Shown piece by piece: positions 22,118-29,811 of a stretch of 64,000 nucleotides of DNA. Position numbers and translations under genes: made by a program. Position 1 is the first letter of the stretch. The number at the start of each line of letters is the position of its first letter. The DNA comes from Duganella sp. BJB480 (lineage in GTDB: Bacteria; Pseudomonadota; Gammaproteobacteria; Burkholderiales; Burkholderiaceae_D), in NCBI GenBank assembly GCA_003416985.1, contig QVIN01000006.1, positions 372,001 through 436,000 of the forward strand, in the 5' to 3' direction. Under the pieces are notes generated by a model. It was given only the letters and a program-made list of their open reading frames with translations, was not told the DNA's origin and did not search any database.

Positions 22118-22175
22118 CATTCGGACACGAGCTCAACCAAAACAGCGGTGGGGTCAAGTCTGACATTCGGACACG
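22103..22175. repeat. 27-base direct repeat, two copies
   Basis: The 27-base block starting TGGGGTCAAGTCTGACATTC and ending GGACACG occurs at 22103-22129 and again at 22149-22175. The first copy overlaps the amidase stop codon. The second forms the left arm of the adjoining long hairpin. Confidence 0.9.
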
Positions 22176-22233
22176 GCCTCTGCCGTAGCGCCTCGCTACG
22201 GCAGAGGCCGTGTCCGAATGTCAGACTTGACCC
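22151..22233. repeat. Perfect 40-bp inverted repeat with 3-base loop
   Basis: Bases 22151-22190 (starting GGGTCAAGTCTGACATTCGG) are an exact reverse complement of 22194-22233; the loop is CCT. The arm consists of the 27-base dispersed block plus a GCCTCTGCCGTAGCG core. It sits between two convergent genes and may end both transcripts, but its size and the extra direct copy suggest a REP/MITE-type mobile repeat. Confidence 0.9.
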
Positions 22234-22246
22234 TAATTTTCCACGG

Positions 22247-22978
22247 TTAGGTGACGCCGAGTTCGCGCAAGATTTGCTCTTTCATTTCCTGGAACTCGGG
22301 ATGGGACAGCTTGCGCGGGTGCGGATGCGGCACTTCGAACGTCGCCTGGATCCGCGTCGGCCTCGGCGACAGCACCAGGATGCGGTCCGCCATGAACAAC
22401 GCTTCCTCCACATCGTGCGTGATCAGGATGACCGTGTGGCGCTCTTCGGCCAGGATGCGCAGCAGCTCGGTACGCATCTTCAGGTTCATCAACGCGTCCA
22501 GCGCGGAGAAGGGCTCGTCCATGTACAGGATCTCCGGCTTGACGACGAACGCACGCGCCAGCTCCACCCGTTTCAGCATCCCGCCCGACAGTTCGTGCGG
22601 GTAGCTGTTCTCGAAGCCCTTCAGCCCCACCATCTCCGCGTAGTGATCGGCCAGCGCAGATTTGTCGCCATGGCCGTTGCCGGTCAGGCCGAACATCAGG
22701 TTCTGCTGCACCGTCAGCCACGGGAACACCGAGCCATGCTGCGAGATCGCGATGCCTTTCGGATTGGGCCTGCGCCGCACCGTGCCGTCGATCCGCACCT
22801 CGCCCTCGCTGGGCTGCTCGAAGCCGGCGATGATCTTCATCAGCGTCGATTTGCCGCAGCCCGATGGCCCGACGATGGCGACGAACTCGCCATCCTTCAC
22901 GTCGAGCGATACGCCGCCGACCACCGGCAGCTCCTTGAAGTGCTTCTTAATGTCCTTGACGACGATCTTAGCGTCCAT
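22247..22978 (-). CDS. ABC transporter ATP-binding protein (NrtD/SsuB/TauB type)
   Basis: A 243-residue ABC ATPase with Walker A GPSGCGKST (37-45), signature LSGGMLKRVELARAF, Walker B EILYMDEPFSALD and the H-loop ITHDVEEALF. It belongs to the nitrate/sulfonate/taurine import group. It overlaps the permease gene by about 11 bases and is last in an operon with permease, cupredoxin-like protein, SCO1 and substrate-binding protein. The imported compound is unknown. Confidence 0.93.
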   Translation of the reverse strand: MDAKIVVKDIKKHFKELPVVGGVSLDVKDGEFVAIVGPSGCGKSTLMKIIAGFEQPSEGEVRIDGTVRRRPNPKGIAISQHGSVFPWLTVQQNLMFGLTGNGHGDKSALADHYAEMVGLKGFENSYPHELSGGMLKRVELARAFVVKPEILYMDEPFSALDALMNLKMRTELLRILAEERHTVILITHDVEEALFMADRILVLSPRPTRIQATFEVPHPHPRKLSHPEFQEMKEQILRELGVT

Positions 22979-23726
22979 AGCGCCACCTTACCGATTTGAG
23001 GCCTTCGAGTTTGCGCATCACCGCGTCCAGTATCAGACCGATGACGCCGATGATGATCATGCCGGCGATGACCAGGTCATACCGGTTGCCGGCGTTGCGC
23101 GAGTCCATGATCAGGTAGCCCAGGCCGGAACGCAGCGCGATCATCTCGGCCGCCACCACCACCAGCCACGCCACGCCCAGCGCGATACGCATGCCGACGA
23201 TAATCTCCGGCAGCACCGCCGGGATGATCACCTGCCGGAACAAGGTGGTCTTCGATACGCCGAAGTTCTCGGCCGCCCGCAGGTAGCGCCGCTCGATGGT
23301 GTGCACGCCGGACGCGGTCTGCACGATCATCGGGAACACGGCGGCGATGAAGATCAGGAAGATCGGCGACACGTTGCCGACGCCGAACCACAGGATAGCC
23401 AACGGGATCCACGCGATCGGCGAAATCGGCCGCAGGATCTGGAAGATGGGATTGAGCGTGATGTAGGCGCCGTCCACGCGACCCATCCACAGGCCGAGCG
23501 GAATCGCCACCAGCGCCGCCAGTCCGAAGCCGGTGCCGACCCGGAACAGCGATGCGCCGATATGCTCCCACAGCGTGCCGTCTTCGGCCAGTTCCAGCGT
23601 GCCGGTCACCACCTGCAGCGGCGTCGGGAAGATCACGCTCTCGGTATACACCACGACGATCCACCACAGGGCGATCAGCGCGGCCAGCACCGCCAGCGGT
23701 GGCAGGATTTTCTTGAGTTTTTCCAT
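22968..23726 (-). CDS. ABC transporter permease (SsuC/TauC/NrtB type)
   Basis: A 252-residue inner-membrane permease with about six helices, the first LPPLAVLAALIALWWIVVVY. It has the BPD_transp_1 cytoplasmic loop (EAA-like) RAAENFGVSKTTLFRQVIIP, which docks to the ATPase, followed by AVLPEIIVGMRIALGVAWLV. It overlaps the start of the ATPase gene, which supports one operon and translational coupling. Confidence 0.93.
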   Translation of the reverse strand: MEKLKKILPPLAVLAALIALWWIVVVYTESVIFPTPLQVVTGTLELAEDGTLWEHIGASLFRVGTGFGLAALVAIPLGLWMGRVDGAYITLNPIFQILRPISPIAWIPLAILWFGVGNVSPIFLIFIAAVFPMIVQTASGVHTIERRYLRAAENFGVSKTTLFRQVIIPAVLPEIIVGMRIALGVAWLVVVAAEMIALRSGLGYLIMDSRNAGNRYDLVIAGMIIIGVIGLILDAVMRKLEGLKSVRWRYGR

Positions 23727-23735
23727 GGCGTCCAG

Positions 23736-24179
23736 TCAGGTTGAGAACAGATGCGGCGCACGCGCCCAGGCGCGCAGGGCGCGCCACTTCAATCGCTGCC
23801 AGCCTGCTGCCGGCATGGCGTCGACCACCACGCGCATTTGCCCGCTGGCGTGCGCGGTGCAGGCGAAGTCGTTGACGGAGACGGTTTCAAACGGCAGCCG
23901 GAAACTCTGGCCCGGCATGATCAGCACCGGCCCGAAGATCTGCGGCACGTTGTCCTTGTTGCGCAGCAGGAGCACGTCGTTCGCGCCCTGCGTGAGATGG
24001 ATTTCGGACGGCAGGATCTCCACCTTGTCGCCGGCCATGCGGCGCGCCCAGGTGCCGTTGGGGATTTCAAACAGCTCGTCGCGCGAGGGCAGGGCGATGG
24101 GCACCAGCGCGGCCCACGCGCTCAACGCCGCCACGCCCGCCGCGACGGCGGCCAATATCTGGAGACGCCGCGCCTTCAA
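23736..24179 (-). CDS. Membrane-anchored cupredoxin-like protein
   Basis: 147 residues. One N-terminal helix (LQILAAVAAGVAALSAWAAL) anchors or exports it. The rest is a small beta domain: VEILPSEIHLTQGANDVLLL, then NVPQIFGPVLIMPGQSFRLP, ending DFACTAHASGQMRVVVDAMP. The C107-x2-H110-x4-M115 spacing is that of plastocyanin-type copper sites. The usual first histidine (after the N-D-x-x-P turn) appears to be missing, so copper binding is plausible but unproven. It overlaps the SCO1 stop by 4 bases and precedes the permease by 9. A copper-linked role beside SCO1 is inferred. Confidence 0.6.
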   Translation of the reverse strand: MKARRLQILAAVAAGVAALSAWAALVPIALPSRDELFEIPNGTWARRMAGDKVEILPSEIHLTQGANDVLLLRNKDNVPQIFGPVLIMPGQSFRLPFETVSVNDFACTAHASGQMRVVVDAMPAAGWQRLKWRALRAWARAPHLFST

Positions 24180-24760
24180 TTCTTCAACAGCAGCGTGGCG
24201 TCGTGCACCACGTCGGCGGCGGTGCGTCCGAACGGCAGCAGCGCGCGCAGGCTGCCCTTGCGGTCGACGAAGTACAGGTACGAGGAATGGCCGACGGTGT
24301 AGTCGGTCTTGCTACCGTCGATCATCTTCTTGGTGGCGGTGATGCCGTAGTCCTGCCGCACGCGCGCCATCTGCTGCGGCGTGCCGGTGGCGCCGATGAA
24401 GGTCGGGTCGAAGGCGCGCAGGTAGTTGCGCATGCGTTCGGGCGTGTCGCGTTCGGGATCGACGGTCACGTAGATCACCTGCAGCTGACTGGCCTGCGCG
24501 CCCATCTGCCGGCGCGCCTCCGCCAGCATCCCCAGCGACACCGGGCATACATCCACGCACGACGTGTAGCCGAATTCCAGCAGCACCAGCTTGCCCCGGT
24601 ACTGGCTCAGTTTCAGCTCCTTGCCGTCGGAGCCGCGCACCGTGAAGTCGGGCGCCATGCGCGGCGGATCGAACACGCCGGCTCTCAGGCCGAGGGTGTC
24701 GGCGGCCTGCGCGCCGAAGGTGATGGCCATCGTCAGCAGTGCGGTCGTCAATTTGCTCAT
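24176..24760 (-). CDS. SCO1/SenC family copper chaperone or thiol protein
   Basis: 194 residues. A signal peptide (MSKLTTALLTMAITFGAQA) is followed by a thioredoxin-like SCO domain. The copper-binding or redox CxxxC is C68/C72 (GYTSCVDVCPVSLG) with the conserved distal H158 (YTVGHSSYLYFVD); VTVDPERDTPERM is the family motif. SCO proteins deliver copper to the CuA site of cytochrome oxidase or act as periplasmic thiol reductases. The ATG overlaps the stop of the substrate-binding protein gene (ATGA). The frame stays open upstream, but that is shadow of the previous gene. A SCO1 gene inside an ABC importer operon is unusual. Confidence 0.92.
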   Translation of the reverse strand: MSKLTTALLTMAITFGAQAADTLGLRAGVFDPPRMAPDFTVRGSDGKELKLSQYRGKLVLLEFGYTSCVDVCPVSLGMLAEARRQMGAQASQLQVIYVTVDPERDTPERMRNYLRAFDPTFIGATGTPQQMARVRQDYGITATKKMIDGSKTDYTVGHSSYLYFVDRKGSLRALLPFGRTAADVVHDATLLLKN

Positions 24761-25806
24761 AGGCTGATGGCGACCGGCTTGATGGCCTTGACGAAGCTCT
24801 CGTCCACGTAGGATTCGTAGGCGATGGGGCGCTTGATGGTGCCGGCTTCGATCGACAGCTGCATCAACTCGTCGAACTCGGAACGTATCATGCGCAGGTC
24901 GCCGTAGGTCACGCGGTCGGCCGGATTCTGCATCACGAAGCGCAGCACGTTCGGGTCCTGGTTGAAGTACTTGCGGCCGGCGGCAATGGTGATCGCCTTC
25001 TCGCGGCTGGCCGGCGTGGAATCGAGCCAGCTGCCGGCGGCCTGCACGTAGTTGACCAGCTCCTGCACCAGCGGGCGGTTTTCCTTGATCAGTTCTTCGC
25101 GCACCGTCAGCACGCAGCAGATGTAGTTGCGCCATTCGTCGCGCGTCATCGCCAGCGGACGCGCGTAGCCGGCGCGCTGGGCGGCGGCGCCGAAAGGCTC
25201 GCCGGTGCAGTAGCCGTCCACCGCCTTGGCGTACAGCGCGGCTGGCATGTCCGGCGGCGCCATCTCGATGATCTCGATATCCTTGGGCGTCATCTTCTCG
25301 CGCGCCAGCATTTTGCGCAGGAACAGAAAGTCCACCGCGAAGCGGCTCGGGATGGCGATGCGCTTGCCGCGCAGGTCGGCGAATTTTTTGTAGGCGGAAT
25401 CGGTACGCACCATGATGACGGCGCCCGAACGGTGGCCCAGCGAGACGATCTTCACCGGAATACGCTTGTCCGCCAGGTCCATCACCAACGGCGCCAGCAT
25501 GTATGCGGCCTGGATGCGTCCCGTCATCAGGGACTCCTTCACCTCGGGCCAGCCGTTGTACTTGCTGTATTCGAAGCCGCGAGGCAGGGCGCCTGGCTTG
25601 CCCATGGACGCGGCCTTCGCCATGCAGGCCACCGGCAGCGTGAGGTTGCAGGTGACGGGCAGGCCGCCCACTTGAATGGGCGCGTCGGCGGCGCGGGCGC
25701 TGGACGGCAGTATCAACGGCAGCGCCGGCGCGGCGGCGGTCAGCAAACCGCCCAGCAGCCGGCGCCGCAGCGGTGAATCGGGGGAGGGATCGTCTCTGTT
25801 TTCCAT
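24757..25806 (-). CDS. ABC importer substrate-binding protein (NrtA/SsuA/NMT1 type)
   Basis: A 349-residue periplasmic binding protein. The leader has Arg residues before a hydrophobic run (PLRRRLLGGLLTAAAPALPL, ending SSARA), possibly Tat-routed. The mature part follows the nitrate/sulfonate-binding pattern: QVGGLPVTCNLTLPVACMAK, GRIQAAYMLAPLVMDLADKR, DLRGKRIAIPSRFAVDFLFL and DGYCTGEPFGAAAQ. Several cysteines (VTC, VAC, GYC, ICC) are notable for a periplasmic protein. It is first of the five-gene ABC/SCO/cupredoxin operon and lies only 35 bases downstream of msrA on the same strand. Confidence 0.88.
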   Translation of the reverse strand: MENRDDPSPDSPLRRRLLGGLLTAAAPALPLILPSSARAADAPIQVGGLPVTCNLTLPVACMAKAASMGKPGALPRGFEYSKYNGWPEVKESLMTGRIQAAYMLAPLVMDLADKRIPVKIVSLGHRSGAVIMVRTDSAYKKFADLRGKRIAIPSRFAVDFLFLRKMLAREKMTPKDIEIIEMAPPDMPAALYAKAVDGYCTGEPFGAAAQRAGYARPLAMTRDEWRNYICCVLTVREELIKENRPLVQELVNYVQAAGSWLDSTPASREKAITIAAGRKYFNQDPNVLRFVMQNPADRVTYGDLRMIRSEFDELMQLSIEAGTIKRPIAYESYVDESFVKAIKPVAISL

Positions 25807-25841
25807 GGCGCTTGGCCGTGTCGTATTGTCCTGTAATTGTA

Positions 25842-26555
25842 CTACAGGCCTTTACGCACGAGCACCGGATCGGCGCGATATACATCCGGCGCGATACGCT
25901 TCAGGTTTTCGACCTTGGGCAGGTCGTTGAAGGCGATATACGGATGGTTGGGGTTAAGCGTCAGGAAGTTCTGGTGATAGGCCTCGGCGGGGTAGAAGGC
26001 CTTGTCCATTTCGATCCTGGTCGTCAGCGGCTTCTTGAACACGTGCGAGGCGTTGAGCTGCGCGATGTACTTTTCCGCCACGCTGCGCTGCGCCGGCGAT
26101 CGCGGGAAGATCGCGGAGCGGTATTGCGTGCCGCTGTCCGGCCCCTGGCGATTGAGCTCCGTGGGATTATGCGCCACCGAGAAGAAGATCTGCAGCAGCT
26201 TGCCGTAGCTGATCTGCGCCGGATCGTAGGTGATCTTCACGCTTTCGGCGTGGCCGGTGTCGCCGCCACTTACGGCGTCGTAGTTGGCGCTGCGGCCGTC
26301 GCCGCCAGCATAGCCGGAGAGGGCGTTGCTGACGCCTTTCACGTGCTGGAACACGCCCTGCACGCCCCAGAAGCAGCCGCCGGCAAAGATGGCGGTGGCG
26401 GTGTGGCCGGTGGGTGCCGGTTCATCGACGGCCGGCGGCGCGATCGCCACCGCCACTTCCGCCGATACCGCCGGCTGCTGCCACAACGCTACGCCGAAGA
26501 TGGCGGCGCCGGCCAGCGCCAGGGGACCGCCGTAGTTTTTCAAGAAGCTGTTCAT
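25842..26555 (-). CDS. msrA: Peptide methionine (S)-S-oxide reductase, exported
   Basis: A 237-residue MsrA reducing S-epimers of methionine sulfoxide in proteins. The catalytic Cys61 is in AGGCFWGVQGVF. Other family motifs are GYAGGDGRSANYDAVSGGDT, GHAESVKITYDP and the substrate pocket NPTELNRQGPDSGTQYRSAI. The first ~35 residues form a membrane anchor or signal (GPLALAGAAIFGVALW), so it works in the periplasm. It is last of the msrB-dipZ-msrA set, 15 bases after dipZ. Confidence 0.95.
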   Translation of the reverse strand: MNSFLKNYGGPLALAGAAIFGVALWQQPAVSAEVAVAIAPPAVDEPAPTGHTATAIFAGGCFWGVQGVFQHVKGVSNALSGYAGGDGRSANYDAVSGGDTGHAESVKITYDPAQISYGKLLQIFFSVAHNPTELNRQGPDSGTQYRSAIFPRSPAQRSVAEKYIAQLNASHVFKKPLTTRIEMDKAFYPAEAYHQNFLTLNPNHPYIAFNDLPKVENLKRIAPDVYRADPVLVRKGL

Positions 26556-26570
26556 GTCGTGCTCTCCGTT

Positions 26571-28433
26571 TCAACCAAAGGTGAAGGCGTAGGCTTGTAC
26601 GCCGGGATCGAGGAATTCGATGTTGAAGGTGTGGTCGCCGATGCTGCCTGACTGCCGCACCAGCTGATACAAGCGCTGGCCGTTGATGGTGCCGCTGCCG
26701 TCGGCGGCGACGTCGGCGCCGTGGTTGCGGCCCGGCGCGGCGCCGTCTATCGTCACGCGGAAGCGTACCGGCTTGCCGTTCTTGTCCGGGCCCAGCACCA
26801 GGTGCAGGTCTCGGGCGTGGAAGCGGTAGACGATGCGGCCCGTGCCCTGGCTCAGCGTGACCTGGTCCGGTTGCGACAGCCAGTTCCCGGCCAGGCCCCA
26901 TTGATTCAGTGCCGGCTGCGCAGGCGCGGTGTAGCTGCGGCTCTTGTCCGCGGCCTGGGTTTCAGGCGAAGCGAAATTCTGCGCCCGTTCGTAACCCAGG
27001 TAGGTTTCCGGCGAGGCCACCTGGCCCATGTCGGACGCCTGCTGCACGCCTTGCGCGCCTTCCGCGCTGACCACGGTGTTGGCCACGTTCTTGCGGCCAG
27101 CTTCCTCCAGCAGCTGCTGGATCGCCTGCTCGGTCTGGGCGTATTCGCCTTCGCCGAAATGGTGGTGGCGGATCTGGCCCTTGGCGTCGATCAGGTAGTG
27201 CGCGGGCCAGTACTGGTTGCCGAAGGCGCGCCAGATGGCGTAGTCGTTGTCGACGGCGACTGGGTAGGTGATGCCGAGGTCCTTGACCGCCTTGCGCACG
27301 TTGCCGATGTCGCGCTCGAAGGCGAATTCGGGGGCGTGTACGCCGATCACCACCAGGCCCTGGTCGCGGTATTTTTCAGCCCAGGCTTTCACGTAGGGCA
27401 TGGAGCGCAGGCAGTTGATGCAGGAGTAGGTCCAGAAGTCGACCAGCACCACTTTGCCTTTCAACTGCGCGGCGGTCAGCGGCGCGGAGTTCAGCCAGTC
27501 GACGGCGCCGGTCAGCGGCGGCAGCTTGCCTTCCACCGGGAGCGCGTCTTCGGCCGGCGCGGCCGCGTGCATGGCCATCATGGCGGGGCCGTTGCCGCTC
27601 ATCGCGGTGCGCGACATCATGGCGCCCGAGCCGTTCGCCGCGTCGCCGCCACGCATCGCGCCACCGGCCATCATCGCGCCGCCTCGTGGCTCGCGCGGCG
27701 ACAGCGTATCGATCAGCTTTTGCTCCAGGCCCGAAGTGGCGACCGTCGACACTCGCGTCAGCAGGCCGGTATCCAGCCCGCTGGCGATTGCCGCCACGCC
27801 GCCCAGTATGGCCACGCCCAGGCCGCGCCGCATCCATTCACCGGCGCCCAATGAGCGCTTCATCGCGCTGAAGACTTTTCCGCCGATGAGCAGCGCCAGT
27901 GCCAACGAAGTCGCCGCACCCGCCGCATAGGCCAACAGCAGCAGCGTCGTTTGGGCGCTGGCGCCGTTCAGCGCCGCGCCGGTCAGCAGCAGGCCAAGCA
28001 CCGGCCCCGCGCAGGGCGCCCACAGCAAGCCGGTCGCGATCCCCAACAGGAACGAGGACCGCGCACCCGACCACGCGCTATCCGCCGCGCCATCGGCCGC
28101 CTGCGCCTTGCTGGACAGCCTGTCGCCAAGCGCCACCAGCGGCTTGGTCAAGCGGTCCGCCAGGTGCGGCAGCATCAGGGTCAGCGCGAAGAACGCCATC
28201 AGCGCCATGGCCAGCCAGCGGCCATATTGATTGGCCTGAACCACCCAGCCGCCGCCGACGGCGGCCAGCGTCGCCACCAGCGCAAAGGTCAACGCCATCC
28301 CGGCCAGCAGCGGCAATGCGCTGCGCACGAACGGCTGGCCGGTGCGGGCAAACACGAACGGCAGCACCGGCAGGATGCAGGGGCTGAGTATCGTCAGCGC
28401 CCCGCCGAGGTAAGAGAGAAGGATCAGCAGCAT
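26571..28433 (-). CDS. DipZ-type protein: CcdA membrane domain, thioredoxin and C-terminal domain
   Basis: 620 residues. Residues 1-~245 form the CcdA/DsbD-like membrane electron carrier with paired cysteines C19 (SPCILPVLPF) and C141 (WAPCAGPVLG). A ~35-residue Met-rich linker follows (MMAGGAMRGG, AMMSRTAMSG, AMMAMH). Next is a TlpA/thioredoxin domain with C338-x2-C341 (WTYSCINCLRSMPYV) and HAPEFAFERDIGNV, then the DipZ C-terminal beta domain (VTLSQGTGRIVYRFHARDL to YAFTFG). It should pass electrons from cytoplasmic thioredoxin to periplasmic partners, here most simply the MsrB and MsrA encoded on either side. Confidence 0.92.
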   Translation of the reverse strand: MLLILLSYLGGALTILSPCILPVLPFVFARTGQPFVRSALPLLAGMALTFALVATLAAVGGGWVVQANQYGRWLAMALMAFFALTLMLPHLADRLTKPLVALGDRLSSKAQAADGAADSAWSGARSSFLLGIATGLLWAPCAGPVLGLLLTGAALNGASAQTTLLLLAYAAGAATSLALALLIGGKVFSAMKRSLGAGEWMRRGLGVAILGGVAAIASGLDTGLLTRVSTVATSGLEQKLIDTLSPREPRGGAMMAGGAMRGGDAANGSGAMMSRTAMSGNGPAMMAMHAAAPAEDALPVEGKLPPLTGAVDWLNSAPLTAAQLKGKVVLVDFWTYSCINCLRSMPYVKAWAEKYRDQGLVVIGVHAPEFAFERDIGNVRKAVKDLGITYPVAVDNDYAIWRAFGNQYWPAHYLIDAKGQIRHHHFGEGEYAQTEQAIQQLLEEAGRKNVANTVVSAEGAQGVQQASDMGQVASPETYLGYERAQNFASPETQAADKSRSYTAPAQPALNQWGLAGNWLSQPDQVTLSQGTGRIVYRFHARDLHLVLGPDKNGKPVRFRVTIDGAAPGRNHGADVAADGSGTINGQRLYQLVRQSGSIGDHTFNIEFLDPGVQAYAFTFG

Positions 28434-28448
28434 GGCAATGGCCCTCCC

Positions 28449-28943
28449 TCAAGCCGCGCCGGGGGTGAACGTCAGCGCCAGGCCGTCGATGCAGTACCGC
28501 AGGCCGGTCGGTTCCGGGCCGTCGTCGAACACGTCGCCCAGATGGCCGCCGCAGCGGCGGCACTGCACCTCGGCGCCACGGAAACCCAGCGACGTCGTGC
28601 GGCTCGTGTACACGCCGCGTTCCAGCGGCTTCCAGAAGCTGGGCCAGCCGGTGCCGCTGTCGAATTTGGCGGCCGACGAGAACAGGGGATTCTGGCAGCC
28701 GGCGCAGAGGAACCTGCCGGCCCGGTGCTCCTTGTAGAGCGGGCTGCTGAACGGCCGCTCGGTACCGCCGCGCCGCAGGATCTCGTACTGCGCCGGCGAG
28801 AGCAGGGCGCGCCATTCGGCGTCGGTGTGCGTCACTTCCCAGGTGGGAGCCGGGCCGGCGTTGGCTGCGCGCCATTTTAAAGCTGCGGCGCCTGCCATCA
28901 GGGCGGCGCCGCTAGTGAGGAGAAATTTGCGTCTGGAAGTCAT
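28449..28943 (-). CDS. msrB: Peptide methionine (R)-S-oxide reductase, Tat-exported
   Basis: A 164-residue MsrB reducing R-epimers of methionine sulfoxide. Zinc ligands are C80/C83 (FLCAGCQNPLF) and C128/C131 (VQCRRCGGHLG); the catalytic Cys151 is in RYCIDGLALTF; SGTGWPSFWKP is the family signature. The leader MTSRRKFLLTSGAALMAG has the twin-arginine motif SRRKFLL, so it is probably exported folded by Tat. The ATG at 28943 is used because the Tat leader begins there. First gene of the Msr set; divergent from the two-component regulator. Confidence 0.95.
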   Translation of the reverse strand: MTSRRKFLLTSGAALMAGAAALKWRAANAGPAPTWEVTHTDAEWRALLSPAQYEILRRGGTERPFSSPLYKEHRAGRFLCAGCQNPLFSSAAKFDSGTGWPSFWKPLERGVYTSRTTSLGFRGAEVQCRRCGGHLGDVFDDGPEPTGLRYCIDGLALTFTPGAA

Positions 28944-29034
28944 ATAAACTCCATCAAGTGGAATGTCGATGCAGCCATTGTGCCCCGGCGCGGATGGCGA
29001 AATCCTCACGTAATGTTCAATTAAATGTGATACT

Positions 29035-29048
29035 TTCCTGCGCAGGAA
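29035..29048. promoter_or_regulatory. 14-bp perfect palindrome TTCCTGCGCAGGAA
   Basis: It lies in the 151-base divergent region between msrB and the response regulator gene, 47 bases before the latter. A candidate operator for the adjacent OmpR-type regulator, though such regulators more often bind direct repeats. Confidence 0.35.
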
Positions 29049-29094
29049 TCCCGCACAATGGCGGCATCCAGACTTTTACCCGGCCAGACTGACT

Positions 29095-29811
29095 ATGGAT
29101 TTACCAAAACGCGTCCTGATCGTAGAGGATGATATGCCCATCGCCGACCTGCTGCGCCTGCACCTGCAGGACGAAGGCTATCAGGTCACCCACTGTGCCG
29201 ACGGCAACCAGGGCCTGGCCCAGCTGCGCACCGGCGGCTGGGATGCACTGATCCTCGACCTGATGCTGCCCGGCGTGGACGGGCTGGAAATCTGCCGCCA
29301 GGCGCGGGCGATGGCGACCTACACGCCCATCATCATCACCAGCGCGCGCTCCAGCGAAGTGCACCGCATCCTCGGACTGGAGCTGGGCGCGGACGATTAT
29401 CTCGTCAAGCCGTTCTCCGTGCTGGAGCTGGTGGCGCGCGTGAAGGCGCTGCTGCGCCGGGCCGACGCCATGGCCCGCAACCAGCGCAACGAAGCCGGCG
29501 CGCTGGAGCTGAACGGTGTGCGCCTCGATCCGCTGACCCGGCAGGCGCAGGTCGAAGGCCGCCCGCTGGACCTGACGCCGCGCGAATTCGACCTGCTGTA
29601 CTTCTTCGTCAAGCATCCCGAAAAAGTGTTCTCGCGGCTGGACCTGCTCAACCAGGTGTGGGGCTACCAGCACGACGGCTACGAGCACACGGTCAACACC
29701 CACATCAACCGCCTGCGCGCCAAGATCGAGGCCGATCCCGCCGACCCGGCCCGCATCTTGACGGTGTGGGGCAAGGGCTACCGCTTCGCGCACGGCGGGC
29801 CGGCGGCATGA
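29095..29811 (+). CDS. OmpR/PhoB-family response regulator
   Basis: 238 residues. The receiver domain has the acidic pocket E11-D13 (LIVEDDMP), phospho-acceptor Asp55 (LILDLMLPG), switch Ser/Thr (IIITSAR) and Lys105 (DYLVKPFS). The winged-helix DNA-binding domain follows from ~residue 135 (LDLTPREFDLLYFFVKHPEK; LLNQVWGYQHDGYEHTVNTH; VWGKGYRFAHG). Its stop overlaps the kinase start (ATGA), so the two are coupled. Divergent to msrB-dipZ-msrA, which it may control. Confidence 0.95.
   Translation: MDLPKRVLIVEDDMPIADLLRLHLQDEGYQVTHCADGNQGLAQLRTGGWDALILDLMLPGVDGLEICRQARAMATYTPIIITSARSSEVHRILGLELGADDYLVKPFSVLELVARVKALLRRADAMARNQRNEAGALELNGVRLDPLTRQAQVEGRPLDLTPREFDLLYFFVKHPEKVFSRLDLLNQVWGYQHDGYEHTVNTHINRLRAKIEADPADPARILTVWGKGYRFAHGGPAA

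Noticed and set aside
24761..25885. In-frame N-terminal extension of the SCO1 gene
   Set aside because: The extension is Arg/Pro-rich shadow of the substrate-binding protein gene; SCO1 begins with a proper signal peptide at the ATGA overlap.
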